Shown here in pieces: positions 41,623-50,728 of a DNA stretch of 64,000 nucleotides. The notes beneath the pieces were generated by a model. The model was given only the letters and a program-made list of their open reading frames with translations. It was not told the origin of the DNA and made no database searches. Every line of letters starts with the position of its first letter. Position 1 is the stretch's first letter. The position numbers and the translations under genes were made by a program. The stretch comes from Candidatus Sumerlaeota bacterium (GTDB lineage Bacteria; Sumerlaeota; Sumerlaeia; JAFGJS01), in assembly GCA_016928995.1 (NCBI GenBank), contig JAFGJS010000026.1, forward strand, positions 1 through 64,000, in the 5' to 3' direction.

Positions 41623-42057
41623 ATCATTAATGCCGAAAACATCATATCCCGCGCGCAAGACGCGGCGTTCCGGGCTGACAAACGGATGCAGCGTGCTCCC
41701 CTCGGCGACCAGCGCGCCGTCCGCCTGCTCCACGCGACACTCGAACTCCAGCCGCGTGCGCGTCAGTTCCTTCGCGCGCGTGACCACGGTGATCAGATCG
41801 TCGTACATCGCCGGCGCATGATAGCGCACGCGGCATTCGCGCACGGGCAGCAGGATTCCGCGCTGCTCCAATTCCTTGTACGACACGCCGAAATCGCGAA
41901 TCCACTCCGTGCGCCCCATCTCGAACCACACCAGGTAGCGCGCATAATACGCATGCCCCATGATGTCCGCGTCATGATACGTCACCCGCACCTGAATGCG
42001 ATTCTCATGCGCCAGCACATCCTCCAACGTCATCGCTTGTTTCACATGCTCCTCCAA
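41620..42057 (-). CDS. YbgC/FadM-type acyl-CoA thioesterase (hot-dog fold)
   Basis: A 145-residue 4HBT protein. The signature VTYHDADIMGHAYYARYLVW holds the catalytic Asp (position about 28) and GHAYYARY, then WFEMGRTEWIRDFG. The rest keeps the hot-dog pattern (VRECRVRYHAPAMYDDLI, EFECRVEQADGALVAEGST). It should hydrolyse acyl-CoA thioesters in the cytoplasm. It starts 4 bases after the DUF1854 gene ends, within the exporter operon. Confidence 0.88.
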   Translation of the reverse strand: MEEHVKQAMTLEDVLAHENRIQVRVTYHDADIMGHAYYARYLVWFEMGRTEWIRDFGVSYKELEQRGILLPVRECRVRYHAPAMYDDLITVVTRAKELTRTRLEFECRVEQADGALVAEGSTLHPFVSPERRVLRAGYDVFGIND

Positions 42058-42061
42058 TGAA

Positions 42062-42556
42062 TCAAATGAACCGGTCGAGAACCGCGCGGCTGCGCGAGGA
42101 TAGGGCGGAGACGTCGCGGATGGCGTAACGGCAGTTGTGCACGTCGTTGATGAAGATCATGCCGTTTTTCATCGGTTTGACTTCTTCCACGCGGCCCTTG
42201 ACGTAGAAATCGCGCGGACCGCGATCCGTTTCGGTGCGCCAGAGGCAGTAGCCGTACTCTTCTTTGATCTCACTAACCTCGGTGATCATGGGCACGGCGT
42301 AATAGTAATCCAGGTCTTCCTTGATTAAGCGGCGCGCGTCCGCATCGAGCGCGGCCAGGTTCTCAAGGATGCCGATCTCCTTGCCTTCCTTATCCGCGAT
42401 GGAAATATAATGATCGGGCCGGCTGACGGGAAATAGCCGTCGCAGCATGATATGGTCGAATCCGGCTTCGTCCTTGATTTCGAGCCGCAAAAATCCCGTC
42501 TCCTCTCGGGAGAACAGACATTGCTCGGGCGTCAGCAATCGCGCGTCGTCGCTCAT
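42062..42556 (-). CDS. DUF1854 protein coupled to the ABC exporter
   Basis: A 164-residue soluble protein with RRLFPVSRPDHYISIADKEG, then GKEIGILENLAALDADARRL, DLDYYYAVPMITEVSEIKEE and a C-terminal IFINDVHNCRYAIRDVSAL. This matches DUF1854 as I recall it. Its ATG overlaps the stop of the ABC gene as ATGA. As I remember, the family is found next to this same type of ABC transporter, sometimes near cyanophycin genes. Biochemical function is not known to me. The tight coupling suggests a regulator or partner subunit of the exporter. Confidence 0.85.
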   Translation of the reverse strand: MSDDARLLTPEQCLFSREETGFLRLEIKDEAGFDHIMLRRLFPVSRPDHYISIADKEGKEIGILENLAALDADARRLIKEDLDYYYAVPMITEVSEIKEEYGYCLWRTETDRGPRDFYVKGRVEEVKPMKNGMIFINDVHNCRYAIRDVSALSSRSRAVLDRFI

Positions 42557-44784
42557 CCTTCCACCGCCTGAATTTCTGAAGTCTCTTTGTGGAGGTTGAC
42601 CAGACGATGATAAACTCCATCGTCCATCTCAACCAATTCCTGATGCGTGCCTTGCTCGACGAGCTTGCCTTTGTCGAGCACGATCAGCCGGCTGGCGTTG
42701 CGCAGCGTGGAAAGCCGGTGCGCGATGGCGATGGTCGTGCGTTGCTTCACCATGCGCTCGATGGCCTCCTGAATCTGCTTCTCCGTTTCAAGGTCCACGC
42801 TGGCGGTCGCCTCGTCCAGAATTAAAATCTTCGGATCGCACAGGATGGCGCGGGCGATGGAAAGCCGCTGCTTTTCGCCTGAGGAGAGATTCCCGCCGCC
42901 TTTCGAGAGTTCCGTATCGTAGCCGTCAGGCTTGCTCATGATGAAGTCGTGGGCGTTGGCGGCCTTTGACGCCTTGATGATGTCAAAGATGGTCGCGTTG
43001 GGCCGGCCGTAGGCGATGTTTTCCGCGATGGTGCCGTCGAGCAGGAACGTCTCCTGCATCACGAATCCGATCTGGTTGCGCAGGTCTTCGTATTTGATGT
43101 CGCGAATGTCCACGCCGTCGATAAAGATATGCCCGGCGTCCGTTTCGAACAACCGGCACAGCAGGTTGACGAAAGTGCTCTTGCCTGCGCCGGACTTGCC
43201 GACCAGGCCGATCATCTCCTTCGCCTCGATTTTGGAGGTGATGTCATGCAGCACAGGCTTGTCCACGTGATAGCCGAAGGTCACGTCCTTGAATTCAATC
43301 TTGCCCTGAATATCGGGCATGGACACAGCGTTCGGCGCGTCGGCGATTTCCGGCTCGGAGTCGATGATATCGAACACGCGGCTGGCCGCAGCCAGCGTAT
43401 TGGGGACCATCTGCGCCAGCCGTGTCAGCATGATCACCGGACGAAAGAGCATGCCGAGGTATCCGGTGAAGGCAAAGATCGCGCCAAGGGTCATCTTGTC
43501 ATGAAACACCAGCCACCCGCCGATCAGCCAGACCAACGGCATTCCGGACATAATCAGGGCATGCATCATGGGAAAAACCGTGGCGAATCGCAATTCCGCG
43601 GCATACTCGGTGTCCCGATAGGCTGTGCTATGAAAATCGAACCGGCTCTTTTCGGATCGTTCCTGATTAAAAACCTTCACCACTCGTACGCCGTTGACCA
43701 CGTTTTCCACGAATGAAGAGAGGCGCGACCTTTTCTCAAAGTGCCGCTGCCAGTAGATGCGGAATTGCGGAAAGAACTTACGCACAATGATCACTATGCC
43801 GATGATCGGCAGGAACATGAACAACGTCAGAATCCACGACAGGTATAAAAGCAAAGCCAGCACGCCGATGCCTGTCAGGATACAGCTGATACCCTCGGGC
43901 ACGAAATCCACCAGCAACCGGTTGAACTGCCCGGTGTCCTGATTTACCCGCGTGATCAAGCTGCCGGCCTTGTGCCGGGAATAGAACGAAAGCGAAAGTT
44001 CTTGAAGTTTATGAAACATCGCGCCGCGCACATCGCAAACAGCGCTTGTCCCGAGATACGCCGAGCGTTTCCAGGTCAGCATCTCAAACAGGCTTTCGGC
44101 GACGAAGCAGACGACCATGCCCAATACAAGGAAAGGGAGCCAATGGAAGTTCTGTACCGGCTTGATCACGTCGTCCACCAGAATCATGCTGAGATACGGC
44201 GCGACAAGGCCGATGCCGGTGCGCGTGGTCATCAGGATGAAGATCATCGTCACATCGCGCTTGTAGGGCTTGAGGAACGAGAGCACCTTGAGCATGAGCT
44301 TGCCCTTGTCCATGCAACGCGGACAAACGCTCATCTCGTCGGTCAAGGGCCGGCCGCAGCGCGGGCAGACGTTGGGCGCGTCAATCGACTCCGGCTTCCA
44401 CTCCTTTTCCTTGAGCCACGTGTTGATCATGCGGACAGCTTCGGAAAAATCCTTCTGCCGGACGTTGGATATACGCATCAAGCGCTCGCGAAAGTTGCCC
44501 TTCTTGACCTCGATTACCGCGCTGCTGATGCCTGGTTTGACGGAAAGCTCCTCAATCTGTTCGAACGTGTATTCGGCTGAGACTTCCACCCCTGCGCCGT
44601 TTTCGGAAAGGACGCCGAGCTGCGAGTCGTTCATCAGCAGCCAGGCATTGCCGAATTGACCATTCAGCAGCATATCGCCCGGAACGGCCAGGCGCCATTT
44701 CGAGTCCTCGCCGAAACGCTGGCGCGCCACAGCCGCCGCCGCTTCGGGCAATTCAGCTTTCAGATGAAAATGTTTCTCACTCAT
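42553..44784 (-). CDS. ABC exporter with N-terminal domain and zinc ribbon
   Basis: A 743-residue fusion. Residues 1-130 form a sensor-like alpha/beta (possibly PH-like) domain. A zinc ribbon follows with Cys at about 140, 143, 154 and 157 (CPRCGRP, then CPRCMDKG). Next come six membrane helices (175-450) of an ABC type IV exporter. The ATPase has GKSGAGKST (Walker A, near 525), LSSGEKQRLSIARAI (signature) and KILILDEATASVD (Walker B). It should export a substrate by homodimer action. The zinc ribbon plus N-terminal domain is unusual for this class. The gene starts after a 344-base gap and is followed at 4-base overlap by DUF1854. The start has no obvious ribosome site. Confidence 0.93.
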   Translation of the reverse strand: MSEKHFHLKAELPEAAAAVARQRFGEDSKWRLAVPGDMLLNGQFGNAWLLMNDSQLGVLSENGAGVEVSAEYTFEQIEELSVKPGISSAVIEVKKGNFRERLMRISNVRQKDFSEAVRMINTWLKEKEWKPESIDAPNVCPRCGRPLTDEMSVCPRCMDKGKLMLKVLSFLKPYKRDVTMIFILMTTRTGIGLVAPYLSMILVDDVIKPVQNFHWLPFLVLGMVVCFVAESLFEMLTWKRSAYLGTSAVCDVRGAMFHKLQELSLSFYSRHKAGSLITRVNQDTGQFNRLLVDFVPEGISCILTGIGVLALLLYLSWILTLFMFLPIIGIVIIVRKFFPQFRIYWQRHFEKRSRLSSFVENVVNGVRVVKVFNQERSEKSRFDFHSTAYRDTEYAAELRFATVFPMMHALIMSGMPLVWLIGGWLVFHDKMTLGAIFAFTGYLGMLFRPVIMLTRLAQMVPNTLAAASRVFDIIDSEPEIADAPNAVSMPDIQGKIEFKDVTFGYHVDKPVLHDITSKIEAKEMIGLVGKSGAGKSTFVNLLCRLFETDAGHIFIDGVDIRDIKYEDLRNQIGFVMQETFLLDGTIAENIAYGRPNATIFDIIKASKAANAHDFIMSKPDGYDTELSKGGGNLSSGEKQRLSIARAILCDPKILILDEATASVDLETEKQIQEAIERMVKQRTTIAIAHRLSTLRNASRLIVLDKGKLVEQGTHQELVEMDDGVYHRLVNLHKETSEIQAVEG

Positions 44785-45128
44785 AAATCAAAAAAATCAA
44801 CATTCACTTGTTCGCATTGCAAAACGATAGGATCGACATTCACTAGACTTGCAGCAGCTGTTATGGTTTGCAGCGGCGGCCAAGGCTGGATTGATCGGAC
44901 ATCGAAATCGCGTTTTTTATCGTCGCATGATTCCAAGCGTTCGATAAGCGTCGTTATGATTTGGGCGCTTGCGGCAGAAAAGCTCAAGGATAAAGTGGGA
45001 GCAATGTGACGCATGAATGATTGACTGCCCAATCTTTACCGCGATTAAAAAAGGGATTATCTTCTTTACAGTCAGCACGATCCGCGCCTGAGTATGGTAA
45101 TTTCATCACACAGCGAGATTGAAAAAAA
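44785..45128. other. intergenic region between divergent exporter and aminotransferase
   Basis: About 344 bases. A minus-strand open frame (44781-45032, 83 codons from a TTG, or 77 from an internal ATG) would end with an ATGA overlap onto the exporter start. It has ordinary composition but no ribosome site and no family I recognise, so it is not called as a gene. Otherwise it likely holds two divergent promoters, with no clear consensus pair seen. Confidence 0.4.
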
Positions 45129-46241
45129 ATGCATTACGAGTTTCCTTGTTTGCACAGCGGTATAACGTTCCTGAACCATGCGGCGGTGTCGCCGATACCC
45201 GATAGCGCACGTCGTGCGATCCGCGAGGCGGCCGATTTGCTGGCGGAATCCGGGCCTGTGGAGCATGCGAAATGGTTCGCGCGATTGAAGCAGGCGCGCG
45301 AACGGGCCGCGGCGCTCTTGCACTGCGCGCCGGGCGAGGTCGCCTTCATGCGCAACACGACCGGCGGGCTGCTCACCGTGGCGGAAGGAATCGAATGGAA
45401 GCCGGGAGACAACGTGCTGCTCCCGGCGGGCGATTTTCCATCGAACCGCTATCCCTGGCTGGGATTGCAACGACGCGGCGTCGAAATTCGATACGTGCAA
45501 CCGGCCCCGGGCCAAATCGGCCTGACGGCGGATGATTTCGTGCCTCTGATCGACTCGCGCACGCGCGTGGTTTCCGTCAGCTGGGTGCATTACGCCACGG
45601 GCTTCCGCATCGCCCTGGAGCCGCTGGGCGAGCTCTGCGCCCAACGCGGCGCGCTGTTCGTAGTGGACGCCATCCAGGGGCTGGGAGCGATACCGCTGAA
45701 CGTCAAAGCGGCGAAAATCGACTATCTCTCGGCCGATGGGCATAAATGGCTGCTGGGGCCGGAAGGCGCAGGAGTGTTCTACGCCTCGGACGATGCGAAA
45801 GACCGGCTGGACTACGGCCTCAAAGGCTGGCTGGGCGTGCCGGACCCGCTGGCGTTCCATCTTGAGCAGGAGCCAACGCCCGAAGCCCGGCGATTTGAGG
45901 AAGGCGCGCTGAATATGCTGGGGATCTTCGGATTGAGTGAATCGATGCGCGTGCTGCTGGAAACCGGCATCGAGAGCGTCTGGCGCGCAATATGCAATTT
46001 CAATGACGAACTGGTTGACGGTCTACGCGCAAAGGGGTATACCATCGATTCTCCCCTGCTCGAAACAGTACGATCCGGGATTTTGAGCGTTTCGCGGCAG
46101 GGCGTAAACGCCGATGAAACCGTGCGGCGTTTGCAGGATGGCGGCATTTTCATCAGCTCGCGCGATGGCCGTTTGCGGATCTCGCCGCATTTCTATAACA
46201 CGCGGCAGGACATCCGCCGGCTGCTGGATGCGCTGCCATAA
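45129..46241 (+). CDS. class V aminotransferase (cysteine desulfurase-like)
   Basis: A 370-residue PLP enzyme. YLSADGHKWLLGPEGAGVFY has the Schiff-base Lys (GHKW) and FVVDAIQGLGAIPL the Asp that binds the pyridine nitrogen. The N-terminus FLNHAAVSPIPDSARRAI and AFMRNTTGGLLTVAEGI are typical of the NifS/CsdA-like and kynureninase-like class V group. Desulfurase-type enzymes have a catalytic Cys in a loop; I do not see one, so it is more likely an aminotransferase or lyase. The substrate is unknown. No strong ribosome site precedes the ATG, and the next gene begins after 120 bases. Confidence 0.87.
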   Translation: MHYEFPCLHSGITFLNHAAVSPIPDSARRAIREAADLLAESGPVEHAKWFARLKQARERAAALLHCAPGEVAFMRNTTGGLLTVAEGIEWKPGDNVLLPAGDFPSNRYPWLGLQRRGVEIRYVQPAPGQIGLTADDFVPLIDSRTRVVSVSWVHYATGFRIALEPLGELCAQRGALFVVDAIQGLGAIPLNVKAAKIDYLSADGHKWLLGPEGAGVFYASDDAKDRLDYGLKGWLGVPDPLAFHLEQEPTPEARRFEEGALNMLGIFGLSESMRVLLETGIESVWRAICNFNDELVDGLRAKGYTIDSPLLETVRSGILSVSRQGVNADETVRRLQDGGIFISSRDGRLRISPHFYNTRQDIRRLLDALP

Positions 46242-46361
46242 CGTGGACAGCGGGATCGTCCGCCGAAAATTAGAAGCGCGGGTCATGCGCACGCAAGGCC
46301 CGTGGAAACGGTTGCTTTTGCGCCGGGCAAGCCAGATCAAACCGGAGTTCAGTGAAACACA

Positions 46362-48596
46362 ATGAACGAACAAGAAAAATTAATCATCGATATGATCAAA
46401 CGCCGTCAGCATGACAAGGCGGAGACGGTATGGCTGAACTATTGCGAAAAACCCGGCCGCAACATGCAGTTCTACATGCAGTTGGTCAAGTTGCTGGCCA
46501 AATCGAAAAACAACCGGCGGCTGAACGAGTTCGGCGGACTTGTGGTCTCGAACATGATCAAAGAGGGAGATTACCGCTCCGCGATCCGCGTCGGCCGGCT
46601 TTTCATCAAAGGATTGAACGCTGAGTGCGCATTCCTGCCGCAGATCGTGGAATGCGTGCGCAAGCTGAACGAAAAACGCCCTCGCCTGGATGAATACATC
46701 CAGCTATCTAAACTGGAAGAAGACAACGACACCAACGCGGCGCTGAACAGACTGGACGTGCTGCTCTACAACGATGAAGGAGAAGTTTTCGCGCACGACG
46801 TCAGCGGCATCGGCGTGATCACGGTTAACGACACGCAAGAACGCAAAGTCTTAATCGAATTCGAAAACGGCGAGACTAAGGAATTCAACTATGACGGCGT
46901 GCGGCAGTTTCTCTACAAGTATCCGGCGGGGCATTTTCATGCGCTGCGCATGAAGAATAAAGACAAGCTGAAAAAGATCGCGCTGAGCCGCCCATTGGAT
47001 TTCATGCGGATCGTCTTGCGCAGCCACGACAAGGAAATCCGGTTGGACGAACTGAAGGAACTGCTGACGCACCGCTTCCTTAAAGCTTCGGAATGGCAGA
47101 AGTGGTGGCGGGACAGCCGCGACGCGCTGATGCTGGATCCGTACATTGAATTTACCGGCGGCGCGCGCGGGGCGTTCAAACTGCGCGAAACGCCGCGCGA
47201 GTTGGACGAAGAACTGGCGCAACGCTTTCGCAAAACCAGCGACTCAAACTCGCGGCTCTCGATCATCAAGGAAGCGCACAAGCAATTCAACGGCGATGAG
47301 AAACTCAACCGCCTGATCGCGCTGTGCGAAGAAGTGCTGCGCGAGGATTTCCAGATCGCGCAGGGCGACGGAGATGAACGGGCCGTCCAGCGCATCGAAC
47401 TGGCTTTCCTGTGGGAGGATCTGCACGCCGGAACTGGAGAGCCGATCCCCGGCTTCGATCCCTTCATGGAATTAAGCGATCCGGGCAAGGCCAGCAAACG
47501 GGCGATGACCATGTCTTCCTACGACCATCAGACGCGCGTGCTGGAGCGTTTCGCGGCCTATCACCAGGAAGAGCAAGCCTGGACGCGCTACTTCGCCAAG
47601 ATCCTGTCCAATGCTTCGCCACGCCTGGCGACCTGGATCATCAAGCAATTGGACGATGCGGGCGAGAAAGACCTGTTGCACAACACCGTCGAACGCATCG
47701 TGAGCAATCCGGCGGAAAATCCCGAGATGTGCATCTGGGCGATGAAACAGGCGTACGACGGAAAATGGGATTCCTTTTACCAGCTGGAGTTCCCGCATAT
47801 CCGCATCATGGACCTGATGGAAGTCATGCGCGACCTCTACAACCTGGCGGACCAGACGCCGGAGCTTTCTTCTCGGCTACGCGGCACGATCGCCAAAGTC
47901 CGCAACTTCCTCTGGGACGGACATTGCAAATTCATGATGGACGCCATCGACGGAATCCCGGTGGACGACGCGCGCAAGCTGCGCAATATGATCCGCAATC
48001 ACCCGGCGCTGAACGAGCACTTCGTGTCCGAGGCGATGGCAGCCTTCCGCAAGGTCCGCGACGATCTGATCGAAGTGCAGCAGCAATCGGAAGAGGAGCT
48101 GATCGTATACGTGACAGCGCATACCCTGGCGAATCGCCAAACCGAGTTGCGTCGCATTACGACGGAAGACATTCCCCGCACCAGCGAGGCCATCGGGCGC
48201 GCGCGCGAACTGGGCGACTTGCGGGAAAACGCCGAGTATCACGCCGCGCGCGACGACATGCGCGTCTTGATGGCGCGCAAGGATGAACTCACCGCGCTGA
48301 TCCAGCGCGCGCGGATTATCGAGATTGATAAAATCGGCACGAACGAGGTGAATATCGGCACGCGATTCATCGCGCGCAACCTGACGCTGGATGAAGAGCA
48401 ACAATACACCATCCTGGGTCTGTGGGACGCCGATCCCGAACGCGGCATCCTGAACTATCGCTCTCCGCTGGCCGAGCAATTCCTGGGCAAAAAACCCGAT
48501 GTGGAGTTCGAGATCGAAATGCCCACTGGCGGCGAGGCCCGGTATATCATCCGTAACATCGAACGCGCCGAGTTGCCCGTCGAGGCGTCCAGCTGA
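46362..48596 (+). CDS. greA: GreA/GreB-family elongation factor with ~580-residue N-terminal extension
   Basis: Residues about 580-744 are a complete Gre factor. A coiled-coil hairpin (TLANRQTELRRITTEDIPRT) leads to its tip ELGDLRENAEYHAARDDM, which keeps the acidic Asp/Glu that rescue stalled RNA polymerase. A C-terminal FKBP-like domain follows (TRFIARNLTLDEEQQYTILG, ending EMPTGGEARYIIRNIE). The first ~580 residues are helical and charged, TPR-like (LLAKSKNNRRLNEFGGLVVS). E. coli GreA has only 158 residues. I recall Chlamydia GreA as a ~720-residue protein of the same plan. The N-terminal role is unknown. No other elongation gene is nearby. Confidence 0.88.
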   Translation: MNEQEKLIIDMIKRRQHDKAETVWLNYCEKPGRNMQFYMQLVKLLAKSKNNRRLNEFGGLVVSNMIKEGDYRSAIRVGRLFIKGLNAECAFLPQIVECVRKLNEKRPRLDEYIQLSKLEEDNDTNAALNRLDVLLYNDEGEVFAHDVSGIGVITVNDTQERKVLIEFENGETKEFNYDGVRQFLYKYPAGHFHALRMKNKDKLKKIALSRPLDFMRIVLRSHDKEIRLDELKELLTHRFLKASEWQKWWRDSRDALMLDPYIEFTGGARGAFKLRETPRELDEELAQRFRKTSDSNSRLSIIKEAHKQFNGDEKLNRLIALCEEVLREDFQIAQGDGDERAVQRIELAFLWEDLHAGTGEPIPGFDPFMELSDPGKASKRAMTMSSYDHQTRVLERFAAYHQEEQAWTRYFAKILSNASPRLATWIIKQLDDAGEKDLLHNTVERIVSNPAENPEMCIWAMKQAYDGKWDSFYQLEFPHIRIMDLMEVMRDLYNLADQTPELSSRLRGTIAKVRNFLWDGHCKFMMDAIDGIPVDDARKLRNMIRNHPALNEHFVSEAMAAFRKVRDDLIEVQQQSEEELIVYVTAHTLANRQTELRRITTEDIPRTSEAIGRARELGDLRENAEYHAARDDMRVLMARKDELTALIQRARIIEIDKIGTNEVNIGTRFIARNLTLDEEQQYTILGLWDADPERGILNYRSPLAEQFLGKKPDVEFEIEMPTGGEARYIIRNIERAELPVEASS

Positions 48597-48802
48597 TTAT
48601 CAACCGGATCGGTATTCAGCAAGCATAGACCGTGTCAAGGCCGCATAACTTCATACGAACGGCTGCGTGGCAAATCCATATCATCCACATTTTTTTTATT
48701 TGCTTTCCGGCTTTTCAGGCTTCATGTTATGCGGCTCTTCCAGCCGACGACCGTAAAAATTTTATGGCCGAAGCCTTGCCGTGGCGCTGTTCGAGTAAGG
48801 AT

Positions 48803-48831
48803 TTGACACTCGCGCGACAAAGCGATAGACT
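48803..48831 (+). promoter_or_regulatory. sigma-70-type promoter for the acetolactate synthase gene
   Basis: TTGACA (48803-48808) and TAGACT (48826-48831) are spaced by exactly 17 bases. This is the best consensus match in the window. Transcripts would start about 50-60 bases before the ATG at 48893, leaving a short leader with a hairpin. Confidence 0.65.
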
Positions 48832-48855
48832 GGAAAGACTCAAGTAAAAACATTA

Positions 48856-48874
48856 GCCCGCAAGACAGGCGGGC
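48856..48874 (+). promoter_or_regulatory. leader hairpin before the ilvB start
   Basis: GCCCGC (48856-48861) and GCGGGC (48869-48874) form a 6-bp GC stem with a 7-base loop, ending 6 bases before the AGGAG ribosome site. It could affect translation of the acetolactate synthase. No leader peptide or T-box/other riboswitch sequence is seen. Confidence 0.45.
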
Positions 48875-48892
48875 GCAAAAGGAGCAAGGATC

Positions 48893-50728
48893 ATGGCGAC
48901 TCATGCAAAACCAGAGAAAGTGGAAAAGAAACCTCACCCCTTGGCCGGTCAGGAACTGCAGGGCAGCGATATTGTCATGCAAGTGTTGGCCGACGAGGGC
49001 GTTGACACCATTTTCGGATACAGCGGAGGCGCGATCCTGCCGACTTACGACGGCGTCTTTCGGTACAACGAATCGCATCCGGACAAGAAAATTCGTCTGG
49101 TCGTGCCGGCCAACGAGCAAGGCGCCGGATTCATGGCGGCGGGCTACGCGCGCTCGACCGGAAAAGTCGGCGTATTGATCGTGACCAGCGGCCCCGGGGC
49201 GACGAACTGCGTCACTCCGATCCGTGACAGCGCGGCGGACAGCGTGCCGGTCGTAATGATCAGCGGCCAAGTGGCGCGCGCGTCCATCGGCACGGATGCG
49301 TTTCAGGAAGCGCCGGTGTTCAACATCATGTCCTCAGCCGCCAAGCACACCTTCCTGGTCACGGATGAAAACGAACTGGAAGAGACGATCCGCAGCGCCT
49401 TTCACATTGCCCGCAGCGGGCGTCCAGGGCCTGTGGTGATCGATATCCCCAAGGACGTGCAAAACAGCCATGTGAAGTTCAAAGGCGAAGGCCTGCTGCA
49501 TTTCCGCGGTTATAACGACCGGATGCGGCAATTGCATGAGATGCAAATCACGGATAAAATCGCGAGCCGTTTTTTCCGCTTGCTGGAAAACTCCTCGCGC
49601 CCCTTGGTCTATGCCGGCGGCGGAGTGATCTGCAGCGGCGCGGCGGAAACCTTGCGCACATTCATTGAACGCTATCAACTGCCCTGCGTCACCACCTTGA
49701 TGGGCATCGGCTCCATCGACACGCAGCACGACTTGTCGATGCGGATGCTTGGCATGCACGGAACCGCGTTCGCAAATTACGCCGTTCAGGACTGCGATTT
49801 CTTCATCTCGATCGGCGCGCGCTTCGACGACCGCGTGACCAGCGACATCAAGGCCTTCCTCGCCAACGCGAAGATCGCGCATATCGACATTGACGCCTCG
49901 GAGCATGGCAAGGTCAAAATCGCCGATTGGGGTTTCCACGGCGACGTGCGGAAAACGCTGGAAGAGCTGATGGAGCACGGCAAGGATTTCAACAAGGACT
50001 TTAGCCCCTGGGTGCGGCATTGTCAGGAACTGAGGAAAAATTATCCGATGGATTTCAACCGCGAAACAGCCGATCTGATGCCGGAATACGTGCTGGAGGA
50101 GCTGAACAAACTGATCCAGGGAGAAGCGATTGTAGCGACGGGCGTGGGGCAACATCAGATGTGGGCCGCGCAATACATCGACGTGAAAGAGCCGCGTGCC
50201 TTCCTCACTTCCGGCAGCATGGGCACAATGGGCTTTGGCCTGCCCGCATCAATCGGCGCACAGACGGCCAATCCGGACCGCATGGTGATCGACATCGACG
50301 GCGACGGCAGCATGCGCATGAACATCGGCGAACTCGAAACCGCCGTAACCTATAATATTCCGGTTAAAGTGTTGATGCTTAACAACAATGCCGACGGCAT
50401 GGTGCTGCAATGGCAGGATCTCTTCTACGAAAAGCGCTATAGCGGCACGGAAAAAAACTGGCACACGAAGGATTTCGTCAAGCACGCTCAAGCCGACGGC
50501 TTCAAGTTCGCCCGGCGTGTGGAAAAGAAAGAAGACCTGCACGCCGCCCTGGAAGCGTTCATCGCCTTCAAAGACGGCCCGGCATTCCTCGAAGTGGCCG
50601 TGGCGCACTCGCACGTGTATCCCATGATCGCGCCCGGCAAGTCATACGCGCAAATGCTGACCGGACCGTTCATCAAAGCGCGCGAGGAAGTCGGCGACAT
50701 CGACGTGAGCAACACCAACGCATTCTAG
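48893..50728 (+). CDS. ilvB: acetolactate synthase, large subunit
   Basis: A 611-residue ThDP enzyme that condenses two pyruvates, or pyruvate with 2-oxobutyrate, in branched-chain amino acid synthesis. The catalytic Glu is in PANEQGAGFMAAGYA; most AHAS have HEQGA, so His is Asn here. The middle FAD domain (LVYAGGGVICSGAAETLRTF) and the ThDP motif DGDGSMRMNIGELETAVTYN through LMLNNNADGM are clear. MVLQWQDLFYEKRYSGT matches AHAS. AGGAG lies 8 bases before the ATG. No small subunit (ilvN) gene follows, which is unusual. A near-consensus promoter and a leader hairpin lie upstream. Confidence 0.93.
   Translation: MATHAKPEKVEKKPHPLAGQELQGSDIVMQVLADEGVDTIFGYSGGAILPTYDGVFRYNESHPDKKIRLVVPANEQGAGFMAAGYARSTGKVGVLIVTSGPGATNCVTPIRDSAADSVPVVMISGQVARASIGTDAFQEAPVFNIMSSAAKHTFLVTDENELEETIRSAFHIARSGRPGPVVIDIPKDVQNSHVKFKGEGLLHFRGYNDRMRQLHEMQITDKIASRFFRLLENSSRPLVYAGGGVICSGAAETLRTFIERYQLPCVTTLMGIGSIDTQHDLSMRMLGMHGTAFANYAVQDCDFFISIGARFDDRVTSDIKAFLANAKIAHIDIDASEHGKVKIADWGFHGDVRKTLEELMEHGKDFNKDFSPWVRHCQELRKNYPMDFNRETADLMPEYVLEELNKLIQGEAIVATGVGQHQMWAAQYIDVKEPRAFLTSGSMGTMGFGLPASIGAQTANPDRMVIDIDGDGSMRMNIGELETAVTYNIPVKVLMLNNNADGMVLQWQDLFYEKRYSGTEKNWHTKDFVKHAQADGFKFARRVEKKEDLHAALEAFIAFKDGPAFLEVAVAHSHVYPMIAPGKSYAQMLTGPFIKAREEVGDIDVSNTNAF

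Noticed and set aside
44781-45032. Minus-strand frame ending with ATGA onto the exporter start
   Set aside because: Composition is ordinary but it starts with TTG without a ribosome site and matches nothing I know. Kept as a note only.
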